This document shows, one piece after another, positions 34,466 to 49,123 of a stretch of 64,000 nt of DNA. The stretch's first letter is position 1, and each line of letters opens with the position of its first letter. The translations under genes were made by a program, and so were the position numbers. The notes under the pieces are model-generated. The model did no database searches, was not told where the DNA came from, and saw nothing but the letters and a program-made list of their open reading frames with translations. This stretch comes from Rothia dentocariosa ATCC 17931 (GTDB taxonomy: Bacteria > Actinomycetota > Actinomycetes > Actinomycetales > Micrococcaceae). The DNA lies in assembly GCF_000164695.2 (NCBI RefSeq), contig NC_014643.1, forward strand, positions 1,736,001 through 1,800,000, in the 5' to 3' direction.

Positions 34466-36070
34466 ATGCCCGTTACTGTTGAGAATGCCTCCGCCCCTGA
34501 ACCGGCAACATCGCACAATATTGCACGTCTGCTCGCAAGCCGCATACACGAGAACACTCCAGCGCTAGTATTTTCAGCCTCCTCGAATATCGCTACGGTG
34601 ACATATCGAAAACTGGGGCAGGCGGCGGCTCGGGTACAGACACATCTGCGAAAATGTGGTGTGAAGGAAGGCGATCGAGTAGCGCTCTCTTTGCCTAATG
34701 TTCCCCTGATGCCCGCTCTATACTATGGCATTCTGGCAAGCGGTGCTCTCTGTGTTCCGTTAAACCCTCTGCTGAGTGGTGCCGAGCTTGAACATCATCT
34801 GCAGGATAGCGGCGCTACCGTGCTCTTTGCCTGGGAAGGAACCCGCCTAGCAGCGGAAGCACACCAAGTGCCCCTCGTGTGTGACGGAACCGTGCATCTT
34901 GAGATATTAGGCGGCACGAGTGCAGACCCTCAATCTTCATTAGCTCCCTTTGGAACAGACCATCCGTCTGAACCAGAACTCAAATTATGCCCCGTAAGCC
35001 CGGCGGACCCGGCGCTTATTCTCTATACCTCGGGAACCACAGGAAAGCCCAAGGGTGCGACCCTAACGCACGCTAATATTCTGAGTAATGCCCAAAGCTG
35101 TGCTCAAGTGTTCGGATTTACCGCTGAAGATATTATTTTTGGTGGCTTACCTCTTTTTCATGCATTTGGGCAAACAGTCACCCTCAACGCGGCATGCGCT
35201 GCTGGCTCAACCATCGCTCTTTTGCCAAGGTTCACTCCCGAAAAGGCAATCAAACTCATCGACCAAGCTGATGTGACGGTTCTTGCAGCAGTACCCAGTA
35301 TGTATGCTGCGCTTATAGCCGCACTCGAAGAAAACCCGTCTAACGCTCGCCAGCTGAAAGGACGCATCCGATATGGTATTTCTGGAGGCTCGCCCCTGCC
35401 CGCATCTGCGCACAGTGCATTTGATGCGTTAATTTCCTGTCCTATATATGAAGGGTATGGGCTGAGCGAAACCTCACCAGTTGTCAGTTTTAATCAGGCC
35501 CAGTTTGGGCACGTAACTGGCTCCGTCGGACGTGTGCTTCCGGGAGTGCAGGTGCAGATACGTGACGATGAAGGTCGATCTTTACCTGCAGGAACTCATG
35601 GGCAGCTTTGGGTTTCGGGCGAAAATATCATGGCGGGATACTGGAATAACCCTCAGGCTACGGACGAGGTTTTCGACGGTACATGGTTTGCCACCGGAGA
35701 TATAGCTCGTCTGGATAACAACGGCAATATTTATATTGTGGACCGCATTAAAGACATGGTGCTGCGTAATGGGTATTCCGTTTATCCTCGTGAAATAGAG
35801 GATGTTCTTCAAGCGCATCCGCAGGTTCGAGCCGTTGCCGTTATTGGTCTTGATGATGCGCTTGTTGGCGAGGAGATTACAGCTGTTGTCGTCTCTCGCG
35901 GGCACAAGGATGATGAATCGCTGATTCAAGAATTAGATACTCTCGCGCGTGAGAAACTCGCTGCTTATAAGTATCCGCGCCATTATCGAATTGTAGATTC
36001 CATGCCGTTGGGGCCCACTGGAAAAATCCTTAAACATGAACTACGTGCCATGTTTATCGAAAAAAGGTAG
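34466..36070 (+). CDS. Long-chain acyl-CoA synthetase-like AMP-binding enzyme
   Basis: 534-aa member of the ANL superfamily that activates a carboxylate as acyl-AMP and transfers it to CoA. The P-loop YTSGTTGKPKG is at 187-197. Also present are 'EGYGLSETSP' (A5), 'GDIARLDNNGNIYIVDR' (A7/A8 hinge), and the catalytic lysine region 'PLGPTGKILKHELR' near the C-terminus. It is closest in form to FadD-type long-chain fatty-acid ligases; chain length is not predictable. The ATG at 34466 has AGGAAT upstream; an in-frame start at 34352 would add residues unlike the family. Confidence 0.88.
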   Translation: MPVTVENASAPEPATSHNIARLLASRIHENTPALVFSASSNIATVTYRKLGQAAARVQTHLRKCGVKEGDRVALSLPNVPLMPALYYGILASGALCVPLNPLLSGAELEHHLQDSGATVLFAWEGTRLAAEAHQVPLVCDGTVHLEILGGTSADPQSSLAPFGTDHPSEPELKLCPVSPADPALILYTSGTTGKPKGATLTHANILSNAQSCAQVFGFTAEDIIFGGLPLFHAFGQTVTLNAACAAGSTIALLPRFTPEKAIKLIDQADVTVLAAVPSMYAALIAALEENPSNARQLKGRIRYGISGGSPLPASAHSAFDALISCPIYEGYGLSETSPVVSFNQAQFGHVTGSVGRVLPGVQVQIRDDEGRSLPAGTHGQLWVSGENIMAGYWNNPQATDEVFDGTWFATGDIARLDNNGNIYIVDRIKDMVLRNGYSVYPREIEDVLQAHPQVRAVAVIGLDDALVGEEITAVVVSRGHKDDESLIQELDTLAREKLAAYKYPRHYRIVDSMPLGPTGKILKHELRAMFIEKR

Positions 36071-36167
36071 AATTCTTGAGGCTGTCAAAGCCACCGTGCC
36101 GCATTAATTCTGCGGCGAACATACATCGACTGATCCCAAAACCCGCTGACCTCCGAAAGAGAGAGTA

Positions 36168-36713
36168 ATGAACGTTTCTGCGCTCGCATCCATGCAAGAG
36201 CTTATTCCGGCGGCATGCGCAACCATTCAGGATTACCCACATCAGGGAATCCTGTTCTACGACGTCACCACTCTCTTTGCAAACGCTGAGGTTTTTAAAG
36301 CATCTATTGACGGGATAGCACGGCTTTTTGAAGGTACTTATGACGTTGTCGCTGGTGTAGAAGCCCGTGGTTTTCTTATGGCTTCAGCGCTTGCTTATGC
36401 CTCCGGCAAAGGCATTATGACGGTACGTAAGGCCGGTAAGCTGCCCCGTGAAACATACCGCGAAGAATATGAGCTTGAGTATGGTACTGCAGCTATCGAG
36501 ATTCACTGTCATGATTTCGCACCGGGAACCCGCGTGCTTCTACTCGACGATATCTTGGCAACCGGTGGCACGCTGGTGGCTGCCGCGAAGCTTATTGAAC
36601 GTGCGGAGCTGAAAGTAGCAGGAATTGGCACTCTCTTGGAGCTCAAAGGTTTGGGCGGGCGTGAAGCTCTGGCGCAATACCGAGTAGAAACCTTAAGTGT
36701 AGTTTCTGAGTAA
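36168..36713 (+). CDS. apt: Adenine phosphoribosyltransferase
   Basis: Salvages adenine with PRPP to AMP. 181 aa, normal length. 'DYPHQGILFYDVTTLF' N-terminal hood, 'GVEARGFLMASALAYASGKG' flexible-loop region, and the PRPP loop 'VLLLDDILATGGT' are all present. RBS GAAAGAGAG before the ATG. In many Actinobacteria apt lies with relA and secDF; here it stands alone between the acyl-CoA ligase and helD. Confidence 0.96.
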   Translation: MNVSALASMQELIPAACATIQDYPHQGILFYDVTTLFANAEVFKASIDGIARLFEGTYDVVAGVEARGFLMASALAYASGKGIMTVRKAGKLPRETYREEYELEYGTAAIEIHCHDFAPGTRVLLLDDILATGGTLVAAAKLIERAELKVAGIGTLLELKGLGGREALAQYRVETLSVVSE

Positions 36714-36785
36714 CGTCCTGCCTCAAAGCACATAGACATAGCTTTTGAGCGTGCATATAACCCTGTAAAATAGATACTCTGTTTT

Positions 36786-36825
36786 CGGCATCGCCGTAAA
36801 TCATGAGTTAATCGGCGTTATGCCG
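36786..36825 (+). other. 5'-UTR hairpin directly before helD RBS
   Basis: CGGCAT-CGCCG (36786-36796) pairs with CGGCG-TT-ATGCCG (36813-36825), 11 bp with one TT bulge, ending 3 nt before the helD RBS (AAAGGAG). It could limit or enhance translation, or mark transcript stability. Confidence 0.45.
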
Positions 36826-36839
36826 TTAAAGGAGTTTTT

Positions 36840-39158
36840 ATGCCCGCAGAAACATCTAAGAATGTTTCCGAGAATGTTGCTACACGTGTCTTTGCGCAGC
36901 AGCTTGCCCAAGAACGCGAACATGTTGCAAAAATCTATGCACGACTAGATGATTTACGGGAAGAAACCTCACAAAAACTCGCGGATGTTCGCAAGAATCA
37001 GGCGGTTGGTGGGCATCAAAACCGTTCCGAACGGGACTCTTTTGCCACCCATTACGAAGATCGCCTGGCCCAGCTTAACGCAGTGGATGCGCGGCTTGTT
37101 TTTGGCCGTCTTGACCTTACAAAAGACGGAGCCGATGAGGTTCGGTATATCGGCCGTTTAGGAATTATGGATAGCGACCAGAAGCGGCTTTTGATGGATT
37201 GGCGTGCCCCCGAGGCCGGCACGTTCTATCAGGCTACGGCGTTTAATCCGTTAGGGGTTCGGCGTCGGCGGCATCTGATGCTGGAGGGACGTACCGTCAC
37301 CAACATCGAAGATGAGGTGTTCGACTCCGAATTACTTCAGGATAGCGACACTTTGCATGGTGAAGGTGCGCTTCTCGCGGCTTTAAATAAGAAACGTACC
37401 GGGCGGATGAATGATATCGTCGCAACCATCCAAGCCGAGCAGGATGCGATTATTCGTTCCGAGCTGCCCGGCGTTCGGGTTGTTCAGGGCGGGCCGGGTA
37501 CCGGTAAAACTGCAGTTGCTCTGCATCGTGCGGCATATTTGCTGTATACAAATCGAGAACGCCTCGCTAAAGCGGGTGTATTAGTGGTAGGACCGTCGCA
37601 TTCATTCATGTGGTACATTGAGCGTGTTCTGCCTTCTCTGGGGGAAACCGGAGTGGTCATGGCATCCTTGGCAACACTGTACCCTGGGCTTCGCGCTGTA
37701 CCAGAGCACGATCGTCGTATCGCTGCGCTTAAGGGTGATTTGCGCATGGTAGAGGTAATCAAGAAAGCAGTTGAAGATCGCCAAAAAGTTCCTGAGCGGG
37801 AACAGCGCCTCAACGTTGAGGGCACTGATGTTGTTCTTACTCCACAGATGGTACGTTCAGCACGTTCTCGGGCTCGTGCTACTGGAAAACCACATAATGA
37901 AGCTCGCGAGACGTTCGTCAAAATTTTGCTTAAGGAACTGACGAGCGTGCTGGACGATCAGCTTAATAAAGCCGCCGGTCGCATTGTGGACCGCCCTTAT
38001 TTACAAGATGATGTGCGTGCTTCTTTGGATGTACGACGTGCTCTTAACCTTGCCTGGATGCCGCTTTCACCTGAAACGCTGGTGCGTTCCCTGTTCTCGA
38101 AACAGCAATATCTAGAGTCCGCAACTCAGAATTTTACTGAGGCAGAAAGGGAACTTCTCAAACGCCCTGCCGATGCTCCTCTGACTGAGGCTGATGTTCC
38201 TTTACTGGATGAAGCTGCGGAGCTTCTCGGTGATTTCTCCCGGGTCACGGGTGCGGCAGCAGCAGCGCGCGCAGAGGCTGAGCATCGAGCTAACCTTGAG
38301 AATGCTTCAAAAGCACTTGAGAATGTGCATCAGACACTCGCCGATATTGGCGCAGACGGCGTTGTTACGGCCGAGCAGATCGCCGCTCTCAACGAGGTAG
38401 GTATCAATCGTATGACTGCTGCAGCTGCGGCACAGGCGGATCGCACCTGGGCCTATGGGCATATTGTTGTGGATGAAGCGCAAGAGCTTTCGCCTATGCA
38501 ATGGCGCTTGCTGATGCGACGATGCCCTATGAAATCGTTTACGGTAGTGGGAGATATTGCGCAGGCATCTTCAGCCTCTGCCGCTTCATCGTGGTCTCAG
38601 GCTCTTGAACCTTTTGTGGGGGAGCGGTTTACCCTTGAAGAATTGACGATTAACTACCGTACCCCGGCGCAAATTGCGGATGCCGCAGTCGCCGTTGCAC
38701 GCGAAGCCGGGTATGAAGTGTCAGCACCTCGTGCTGTGCGTGAAGGACAATGGGCACCTTTTATCCATCAGGTGCCCCAGGAACATGTGGTTGCTGAGAC
38801 TGTCCAGCGCGTGAGTGATGAGGTTGCCCTGGGAGATGGGGCTCTTATCGGAGTAGTCTGTTCTCCCGCCCAGTACACACAGGTGGCGCGTGCAGTTATG
38901 GAAACACATGCGGATCGTACAGGAACCGCTGAGGACGCCGTCGAAAATCAGGTTCTTGTCTTGACTCCTTGGGAAGCTAAAGGGCTTGAGTTTGATGTTG
39001 TCATCATCGTGGAACCGCAGCAGCTTCTTGACGATGCACAAGGTGCTGTAGGTGATCTATATGTATCAATGACTCGCCCCACACAGCGGCTTCATCTGGT
39101 AGGAACCTCAATGCCCGCAGGTCTAGGTGCTGAAGCAGCCGGATCTGCCCAGTCGTAA
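36840..39158 (+). CDS. HelD-type RNA polymerase recycling ATPase
   Basis: 772-aa superfamily-1 ATPase of the HelD/HelR class, which pulls stalled RNA polymerase off DNA and in some Actinobacteria protects it from rifampicin. An N-terminal coiled-coil arm (about 15-55, 'QQLAQEREHVAKIYARLDDLREET') fits the arm that enters the secondary channel. Walker A GGPGTGKT is at 217-224, the DEAQ motif is in 'IVVDEAQELSPMQW', and later motifs are 'INYRTPAQIADAA', 'WEAKGLEFDVVII' and 'DLYVSMTRPTQRLHLVGT'. No rifamycin-associated element is seen upstream. A -10 TAAAAT and a hairpin precede the gene. Confidence 0.87.
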   Translation: MPAETSKNVSENVATRVFAQQLAQEREHVAKIYARLDDLREETSQKLADVRKNQAVGGHQNRSERDSFATHYEDRLAQLNAVDARLVFGRLDLTKDGADEVRYIGRLGIMDSDQKRLLMDWRAPEAGTFYQATAFNPLGVRRRRHLMLEGRTVTNIEDEVFDSELLQDSDTLHGEGALLAALNKKRTGRMNDIVATIQAEQDAIIRSELPGVRVVQGGPGTGKTAVALHRAAYLLYTNRERLAKAGVLVVGPSHSFMWYIERVLPSLGETGVVMASLATLYPGLRAVPEHDRRIAALKGDLRMVEVIKKAVEDRQKVPEREQRLNVEGTDVVLTPQMVRSARSRARATGKPHNEARETFVKILLKELTSVLDDQLNKAAGRIVDRPYLQDDVRASLDVRRALNLAWMPLSPETLVRSLFSKQQYLESATQNFTEAERELLKRPADAPLTEADVPLLDEAAELLGDFSRVTGAAAAARAEAEHRANLENASKALENVHQTLADIGADGVVTAEQIAALNEVGINRMTAAAAAQADRTWAYGHIVVDEAQELSPMQWRLLMRRCPMKSFTVVGDIAQASSASAASSWSQALEPFVGERFTLEELTINYRTPAQIADAAVAVAREAGYEVSAPRAVREGQWAPFIHQVPQEHVVAETVQRVSDEVALGDGALIGVVCSPAQYTQVARAVMETHADRTGTAEDAVENQVLVLTPWEAKGLEFDVVIIVEPQQLLDDAQGAVGDLYVSMTRPTQRLHLVGTSMPAGLGAEAAGSAQS

Positions 39159-39313
39159 AGTGGACCCGTAAGTAGTGTTGGCATGTATCGCAGGTAGCGA
39201 CGTAGTGCTAGGCTATAACTATCAATCTTGGGTGTACTTACTATGTGCAGGCTGTATTCTGCGCATCAAATATTTTTACACCGTATGTCATGGAACGGAG
39301 AACATAGAGAACC

Positions 39314-40618
39314 ATGTCTGCCGACATCCTTAATGCGCAGCACAATGACGACACGTTCGAGAACATCTGGCAGGAGCTCAAATGGCGCGGACTCGTGCAT
39401 GTGAGTACTGACGAAGAGGCACTCGAAAAAGCATTGAGCGATGAAAAGCTTACATTCTATACCGGGTACGACCCTACTGCCGCATCCTTGCATTTGGGGC
39501 ACCTTGTGCAGCTTTTGGTAATGCGTCGTCTGCAACTTGCCGGGCACTACCCCCTAGGTCTGGTGGGCGGTTTTACTGGCCTAATCGGAGACCCCCGGCA
39601 GACATCGGAGCGCGTACTTAACTCCCGAGAAGTCGTTGCTGAATGGGTTCAATCTCTACGGTCTCAGATTGAGCGTTTTCTTTCGTTTGAGGGCGAGAAT
39701 GCGGCTCGTATGGTGAATAATTTGGATTGGGGCGGGCAGCTTTCGGCTATCGATTTCTTGCGCGATATTGGTAAGCATTTTCGTGTGGGCACGATGGTCA
39801 AGAAGGAAATTGTTGCTAAACGCCTAAACTCTGAAGAAGGTATTTCTTATACCGAGTTCTCGTACCAAATCTTGCAGGGCTTGGATTATCTTGAGCTTAA
39901 CCGTCAGTACGGATGCACTTTGCAAACCGGTGGTTCTGATCAGTGGGGTAATCTCACCAGCGGCACCGAGCTGATTCGCAAGGTCGAGGGAAAAACTGTT
40001 CATGCTATTGGAACCCCTCTGATTACAAACTCTGATGGCACGAAGTTTGGTAAGAGCGAAGGCAACGCAATTTGGCTGAACCCCGAGATGTGTTCTCCAT
40101 ATGCCTTTTACCAGTTCTGGCTTAATACCGCTGATGCGGATGTAATAGATCGTTTGAAGGTCTTTACTTTCTTGACTCGTGCGGAGATTGGCGAATACGA
40201 GCATAAGGTCGAAGCCGAAGCGTACAAGCGTGAAACACAGAAACGGCTTGCTTATGAGGTTACGGCCCTTGTTCACGGTGTTGAGCCTACGGAACAGGCC
40301 ATAGCGGCTTCGGAAGCCCTTTTTGGCAAGGGAGACTTTGCGGCCTTGGACGAGAGCACTCTTCAGGCTGTAATGGATGAGCTGCCTTCGGTTGAGCTCT
40401 CTTCGGATCGGCTGGATCTGATTACTGCGCTTACGGAGCTTGGTTTTGCTTCTTCCAAGTCTGAGGCGCGACGCATCCTGAAAGAAGGCGGCGCATCTGT
40501 CAATGGTGTGAAGGTTCAAGGTGAAGATGCCCGGATCTCATCTGAGCAGCTTTTGCACGGTAAATATGCAATCGTGCGTCGGGGTAAGAAAAACCAGGGC
40601 GCGATTACCGTAGTATAG
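39314..40618 (+). CDS. tyrS: Tyrosyl-tRNA synthetase
   Basis: Class I enzyme charging tRNA-Tyr, 434 aa. The HIGH signature is HLGH at 60-63 and the KMSKS-like signature is KFGKS ('DGTKFGKSEGNAIWL'). A C-terminal S4 RNA-binding domain (about 365-434) is present ('ARRILKEGGASVNGVKVQG'). Spacing from the upstream purine-rich CGGAGAACATAGAGAACC to the ATG is adequate. A terminator follows and then the rrn operon, as in other Micrococcaceae. Confidence 0.98.
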   Translation: MSADILNAQHNDDTFENIWQELKWRGLVHVSTDEEALEKALSDEKLTFYTGYDPTAASLHLGHLVQLLVMRRLQLAGHYPLGLVGGFTGLIGDPRQTSERVLNSREVVAEWVQSLRSQIERFLSFEGENAARMVNNLDWGGQLSAIDFLRDIGKHFRVGTMVKKEIVAKRLNSEEGISYTEFSYQILQGLDYLELNRQYGCTLQTGGSDQWGNLTSGTELIRKVEGKTVHAIGTPLITNSDGTKFGKSEGNAIWLNPEMCSPYAFYQFWLNTADADVIDRLKVFTFLTRAEIGEYEHKVEAEAYKRETQKRLAYEVTALVHGVEPTEQAIAASEALFGKGDFAALDESTLQAVMDELPSVELSSDRLDLITALTELGFASSKSEARRILKEGGASVNGVKVQGEDARISSEQLLHGKYAIVRRGKKNQGAITVV

Positions 40619-40649
40619 GGTTTACTATTCCCGTTTACCACAGGATCTT

Positions 40650-40688
40650 GAAGGGTTTCCACACAGTTTCGATGTATGGGAACCCTTC
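40650..40688 (+). terminator. Terminator of tyrS
   Basis: 11-bp stem (40650-40660 with 40678-40688, one G-T pair, 17-nt loop) followed by an AT-rich tract. Confidence 0.8.
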
Positions 40689-40812
40689 ATTTATATCTTC
40701 AGTATGGTGGTCTAGAGGGAAAAGAATATCTTAGCGATTCGAGTTTTTGAGGTGACATGACGGGAGTACGCGCTTTTTTAAGAACAGTGAAGAGCTGCGT
40801 AGTTTCGGGGTC

Positions 40813-40841
40813 TTTTGCACCCCCAACCAGCACTGTAGAAT
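40813..40841 (+). promoter_or_regulatory. Candidate rrn promoter
   Basis: -10 TAGAAT at 40836-40841 with a weak -35 TTTTGC 17 bp upstream (or TTGCAC at 15 bp). Transcription would start near 40848, about 570 nt before 16S. Confidence 0.55.
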
Positions 40842-40847
40842 TTATAG

Positions 40848-41419
40848 ATATCTGACTAGTGTTTTTGTGAGTGTTCTATCTCATTACTCCTCGGGTTGCG
40901 GTGGTGGGTGTGGGTGTGTATAGTTGTATGAGTCGCCGCGGCGAGGACTTCATTTCTGGTTGTGATCCGGGTGGGGTTGGTTGCGGTGATTTATCATGTG
41001 ATGACCGGCTGATGATGACTCTGATGGTGTGTTGTTGTTGGTGTGGTGTGTTGTTTGAGAACTCAAGAGTGTGCTTTGTTCAATACGTTTTAGACACAAC
41101 TGTGTGTTGTGTTGTGATGATGTGTATTGGTGAAACGGGATGTTGTGACAGTGCACTGGTACCCCCTTTTTTTTGGTGGGGTGTTGGTGTGCGGGGTTGA
41201 TACCGTATATGTTTTTTGATCTTATTGAGGTCATGTTTTTTGGTGTGGTCTTGTAGTTCTGAAAATTTTGTTGTGGTGTCTGCTGGTTGGGACATTCGTG
41301 TGGGACAGGAAGCATGGGGTGCGTTGGTGTGCCTGGTGTTTTGTGTCCTTGTTTTTTGTTTTGTCAGTAGTTCATTGTTTTTTGAGAGTTATGGGATCAT
41401 GCGTTTGCTTTTTGTTTTT
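40848..41419 (+). other. Long G/T-rich rrn leader with boxA-like site
   Basis: No gene. The transcribed strand is very rich in G and T and poor in A and C, so the small ORFs here are chance. At 41049-41063 it carries TGTTGTTTGAGAACT followed by AGTG, the actinobacterial rrn boxA/antitermination element, which is repeated in the 16S-23S spacer. AGCATGG near 41312 can pair with CCATGCT just after 16S (42975), possibly the RNase III processing stem. Confidence 0.6.
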
Positions 41420-46385
<4,966 letters not shown>

Positions 46386-46430
46386 TCACACTATGTTGTT
46401 TGTGGTGTTTGCGTTCGCTGTATAGTTTTG

Positions 46431-46474
46431 AAACAACAAGCTGGGCCCCGTTTTTGTGGGGTGGGTTGTTGTTT
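46431..46474 (+). other. 23S-5S spacer stem-loop
   Basis: AAACAACAA (46431-46439) pairs perfectly with TTGTTGTTT (46466-46474), and an inner CCCC/GGGG stem is present. Likely a processing stem between 23S and 5S. Confidence 0.55.
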
Positions 46475-46479
46475 GGTGG

Positions 46480-46602
46480 TTTTGCGGTGGTGATAGCTTG
46501 GGGGAAACGCCCAGTATCCTTTTCGAACCTGGTGAGCTAAGCCCTGTGGTGTTGATGGTACTGCATCTTGGTGGGTGTGGGAGAGTAGATGGCTGCCGCA
46601 AT
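46480..46602 (+). rRNA. rrf: 5S ribosomal RNA
   Basis: About 120 nt. The ends pair (TTTGCGG with CCGCAA), and the conserved blocks GGGGGAAACGCCCAGT, CGAACCTGG, GAGCTAAGCCC and GGGAGAGTAGATGGCTGCCGC are present. Ends ±3 nt. Confidence 0.93.
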
Positions 46603-46892
46603 AAATATTTTGTTTAGAGGTAAGTATGGGTGGGGGTTTCCTGTGAGGGGGAGCTTTCGCTCATGCTTTTTGTGTTTAACGGTGGTTTTTACTCAACAAC
46701 CCCAACCTACTAGCCCGCCTTCTACGAGTAGATGCAGAAGACAAAGCTATCTTGGATCTAGTATCTCTAGGGTATCGGTCTATGCCAACCTGTACTAGAA
46801 TATAAAAGGTGCATTTAGCACCCTGAGATTATCTTCCAAAATTTGTAGCGAAGATTCTGTGTTTGATCCCGCCTTCCCCTTTGAGGAGATTC
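46603..46892 (+). other. Region between 5S rRNA and TPR gene
   Basis: No gene. A weak terminator candidate GAGC-TTTC-GCTC (46651-46662) then ATGCTTTTTG may end rrn. A TAGAAT -10 (46796-46801) and the hairpin GGTGC-ATTTA-GCACC (46808-46822) precede the TPR gene. Confidence 0.45.
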
Positions 46893-48023
46893 ATGTCTGA
46901 GACCCCCCAGTCTAAAAATAAGCAGGGTGCTATTGGTGCTTCCACTGCGAAAAACTCCCAGAAGAGCAACTACCACAGTAACGCTCAACATTCTGATGGG
47001 GCTGGGGCAAATCATAAGGATAGCGATGGAGGACGCCGAAACGACTTGAAAAACCCGAATAAATCGCATCGTTTCGGTTTTCGGAGTAAGTCACCTAGGC
47101 AGCACGCGTATAAGACAGAGTCTCAGGAGAACGTGCGATCTGTTGACGGTCGAGCGGGTTATCGTCCTGCCAAGCCAAAGGCGCCTGAGATTGACAGTGA
47201 TGTAACAGGTCGTGAGTTAGACAGTGCTACAAGCCGTCAACTTCGCGCGCTTGAGTCTAGGAATGCCGCTACCGTTGCAAAACATCTTGTTATGACTGGA
47301 CGATATCTGGAGCTTGATCCCCAGTTTGCGCTTGAGCATGCTGTTGCTGCGTCTCGAAGCGCAGGACGTATTTCTGCGGTACGTGAGGCTGTAGGTGTCG
47401 CCGCATATGTCGCTGAAGATTACGAATTAGCATTACGTGAATTACGTACGCACCGTCGCATAAGCGGTTCTCTGGATCATCTTGCGCTCCTCGTAGACTG
47501 TGAGCGCGCTCTTAACCGTATTTCTAAAGCTCTTGACATGATAGAGGAAGCTAAACGCGAAGAGCTTCCTGCCCAGGTTCGCGTTGAACTCGCCATTGTT
47601 GAATCTGGGATATATGCAGATCAGGGCAAAAAATCGCAAGCGATATCGGCCCTTCAAATTCCGCAGCTAAACCCAAAACGTGCTTTCGAATACAGCCCTC
47701 GACTCTTCACAGCATATTCCGAGGCGCTAGATAATGCAGGACGAAGCCAGGAAGCAGAGCAGTGGGCACGCCTCGCGTTCAGGGCCGAAGCCGCTTTGGG
47801 ACAGGGTGAGTTCGCCGAGCCTGAGATTTTCGATATTTATGGTGAATCCGAGCTCTTTGAACCTGAGGAACCTGTGTTAGAAGACCTCGAACAACAAAGC
47901 AATACTGACGAGGGAACACAGTCAGAGAAAGAAGAGGCATATAGTTCTGATAAGTCAAAGAACTTGGCGGTTGCATCTTCTGAATATGAAACGAAGCCTT
48001 CCCAAAATGAAAAAGAGCAGTAG
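46893..48023 (+). CDS. TPR-like protein (Rv1691 type)
   Basis: 376 aa. The N-terminal ~110 residues are polar, basic and probably disordered. A helical repeat (TPR-like) region covers about 120-310 ('LRALESRNAATVAKHLVMTGRYLELDPQFALEHAVAASRSAGRISAVREAVG'). The C-terminal tail is acidic. Position directly upstream of a HAD phosphatase, tlyA and nadK equals that of M. tuberculosis Rv1691. Function is unknown. The ATG at 46893 has TGAGGAG 6 nt upstream. It begins the + strand block that continues through recN. Confidence 0.82.
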   Translation: MSETPQSKNKQGAIGASTAKNSQKSNYHSNAQHSDGAGANHKDSDGGRRNDLKNPNKSHRFGFRSKSPRQHAYKTESQENVRSVDGRAGYRPAKPKAPEIDSDVTGRELDSATSRQLRALESRNAATVAKHLVMTGRYLELDPQFALEHAVAASRSAGRISAVREAVGVAAYVAEDYELALRELRTHRRISGSLDHLALLVDCERALNRISKALDMIEEAKREELPAQVRVELAIVESGIYADQGKKSQAISALQIPQLNPKRAFEYSPRLFTAYSEALDNAGRSQEAEQWARLAFRAEAALGQGEFAEPEIFDIYGESELFEPEEPVLEDLEQQSNTDEGTQSEKEEAYSSDKSKNLAVASSEYETKPSQNEKEQ

Positions 48024-48085
48024 AAACTATCCGTTCCTCACCTGAGAACACTTGCTTTATCTATAACCAGAAAGAATTGAACATT

Positions 48086-49120
48086 ATGACGAGCGAACCC
48101 CTACTAGCTCAGTACGATGCCTTACTTTCAGATCTCGACGGGGTAGTATATGCTGGGCCCTACGCTATTGAGGGAGCACCCGAAGCCTTGAACCGTGCTG
48201 AAAACAGTGGGGTTCCCGTCGTCTTTGTTACTAATAATGCCTCGCGCTCTGTAGAATCTGTAGCGGCTCACCTGCAAGATTTAGGCGTGCGCACGCAGGC
48301 GGAACGTGTTGTCAGTTCTGCCCAGGCTGGTGCTGCTTTATTGGCTCAACATGTGCCCGCCGGGTCTAAAATTCTGGTTACCGGTACTGAAGCTTTAGCA
48401 GATTGTCTACGTGCCGTTGGGCTGGAACCTGTATCATCACAGTCCGACAACCCTGTTGCCGTGGTTCAGGGTTTTAACCCGCAACTCAGCTGGGAAGATT
48501 TGGCAGAGGCAGCGTACACTCTCGCTGATCAAAACGTCTTATGGGTTGCCACGAACACAGACCAAACTATTCCTAAGGAACGAGGGCAAGCGCCCGGTAA
48601 CGGTACTCTAGTAGCGGCGGTGGGTATTGCGGCACGCCGTACTCCGATAGTCGCGGGGAAACCTGAAGCCGCTATTTTTGAGACTGCGGCTCAATCAGTA
48701 AAAGCCTCAAAGCCCGTTATTGTAGGGGACCGCCTTGACACCGATATTCTGGGAGCCAACAAAGCTCATATGGCGGGTGCACTTGTGCTGACCGGTGTGC
48801 AGACCTATCAGGATGTTATATCGGCGGTCCCTGAACAACGTCCCATATATATTTTGCGCACTCTTGATGACTTTTTCGAACCATATCCACAGATCGAAAT
48901 TCTCCATGAGGACCACGCGATTACAGCGCATGGACCATCATGGACTGCCAAGGTGCAGGGAAATAACCTCTATTTAACCGTCCAAGGCTCTTTCGCGCCA
49001 GAGGGTTTTTCCGGCAGCGATGCGGAAGCAGAAGCCTGGCGCGTAGCCTGCGCTGCCTGGTGGGCGGCGCATCCGGAGCAGGCAGTGACCCCGAATATTC
49101 AAGGCCTTCCCGAGGTTTAA
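48086..49120 (+). CDS. HAD-IIA family hydrolase
   Basis: 344-aa haloacid-dehalogenase-superfamily phosphatase of the NagD/4-nitrophenylphosphatase subgroup. Nucleophile motif 'LLSDLDGVVYAG' (Asp16, Asp18), motif II 'FVTNNAS', C2 cap between, and motif IV 'VGDRLDTDILGA'. M. tuberculosis Rv1692, its positional homologue, is a glycerol-3-phosphate phosphatase; the same activity is plausible here. The ATG at 48086 was preferred to TTG 48077. A non-HAD C-terminal segment (about 255-344, 'CAAWWAAHPEQA') is typical for the actinobacterial proteins. Confidence 0.9.
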   Translation: MTSEPLLAQYDALLSDLDGVVYAGPYAIEGAPEALNRAENSGVPVVFVTNNASRSVESVAAHLQDLGVRTQAERVVSSAQAGAALLAQHVPAGSKILVTGTEALADCLRAVGLEPVSSQSDNPVAVVQGFNPQLSWEDLAEAAYTLADQNVLWVATNTDQTIPKERGQAPGNGTLVAAVGIAARRTPIVAGKPEAAIFETAAQSVKASKPVIVGDRLDTDILGANKAHMAGALVLTGVQTYQDVISAVPEQRPIYILRTLDDFFEPYPQIEILHEDHAITAHGPSWTAKVQGNNLYLTVQGSFAPEGFSGSDAEAEAWRVACAAWWAAHPEQAVTPNIQGLPEV

Positions 49121-49123
49121 CTT

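Noticed and set aside
36714..36839. Rifamycin-associated element upstream of the HelD gene
   Set aside because: No match to the known element; only a normal -10 (TAAAAT) and the hairpin are seen.
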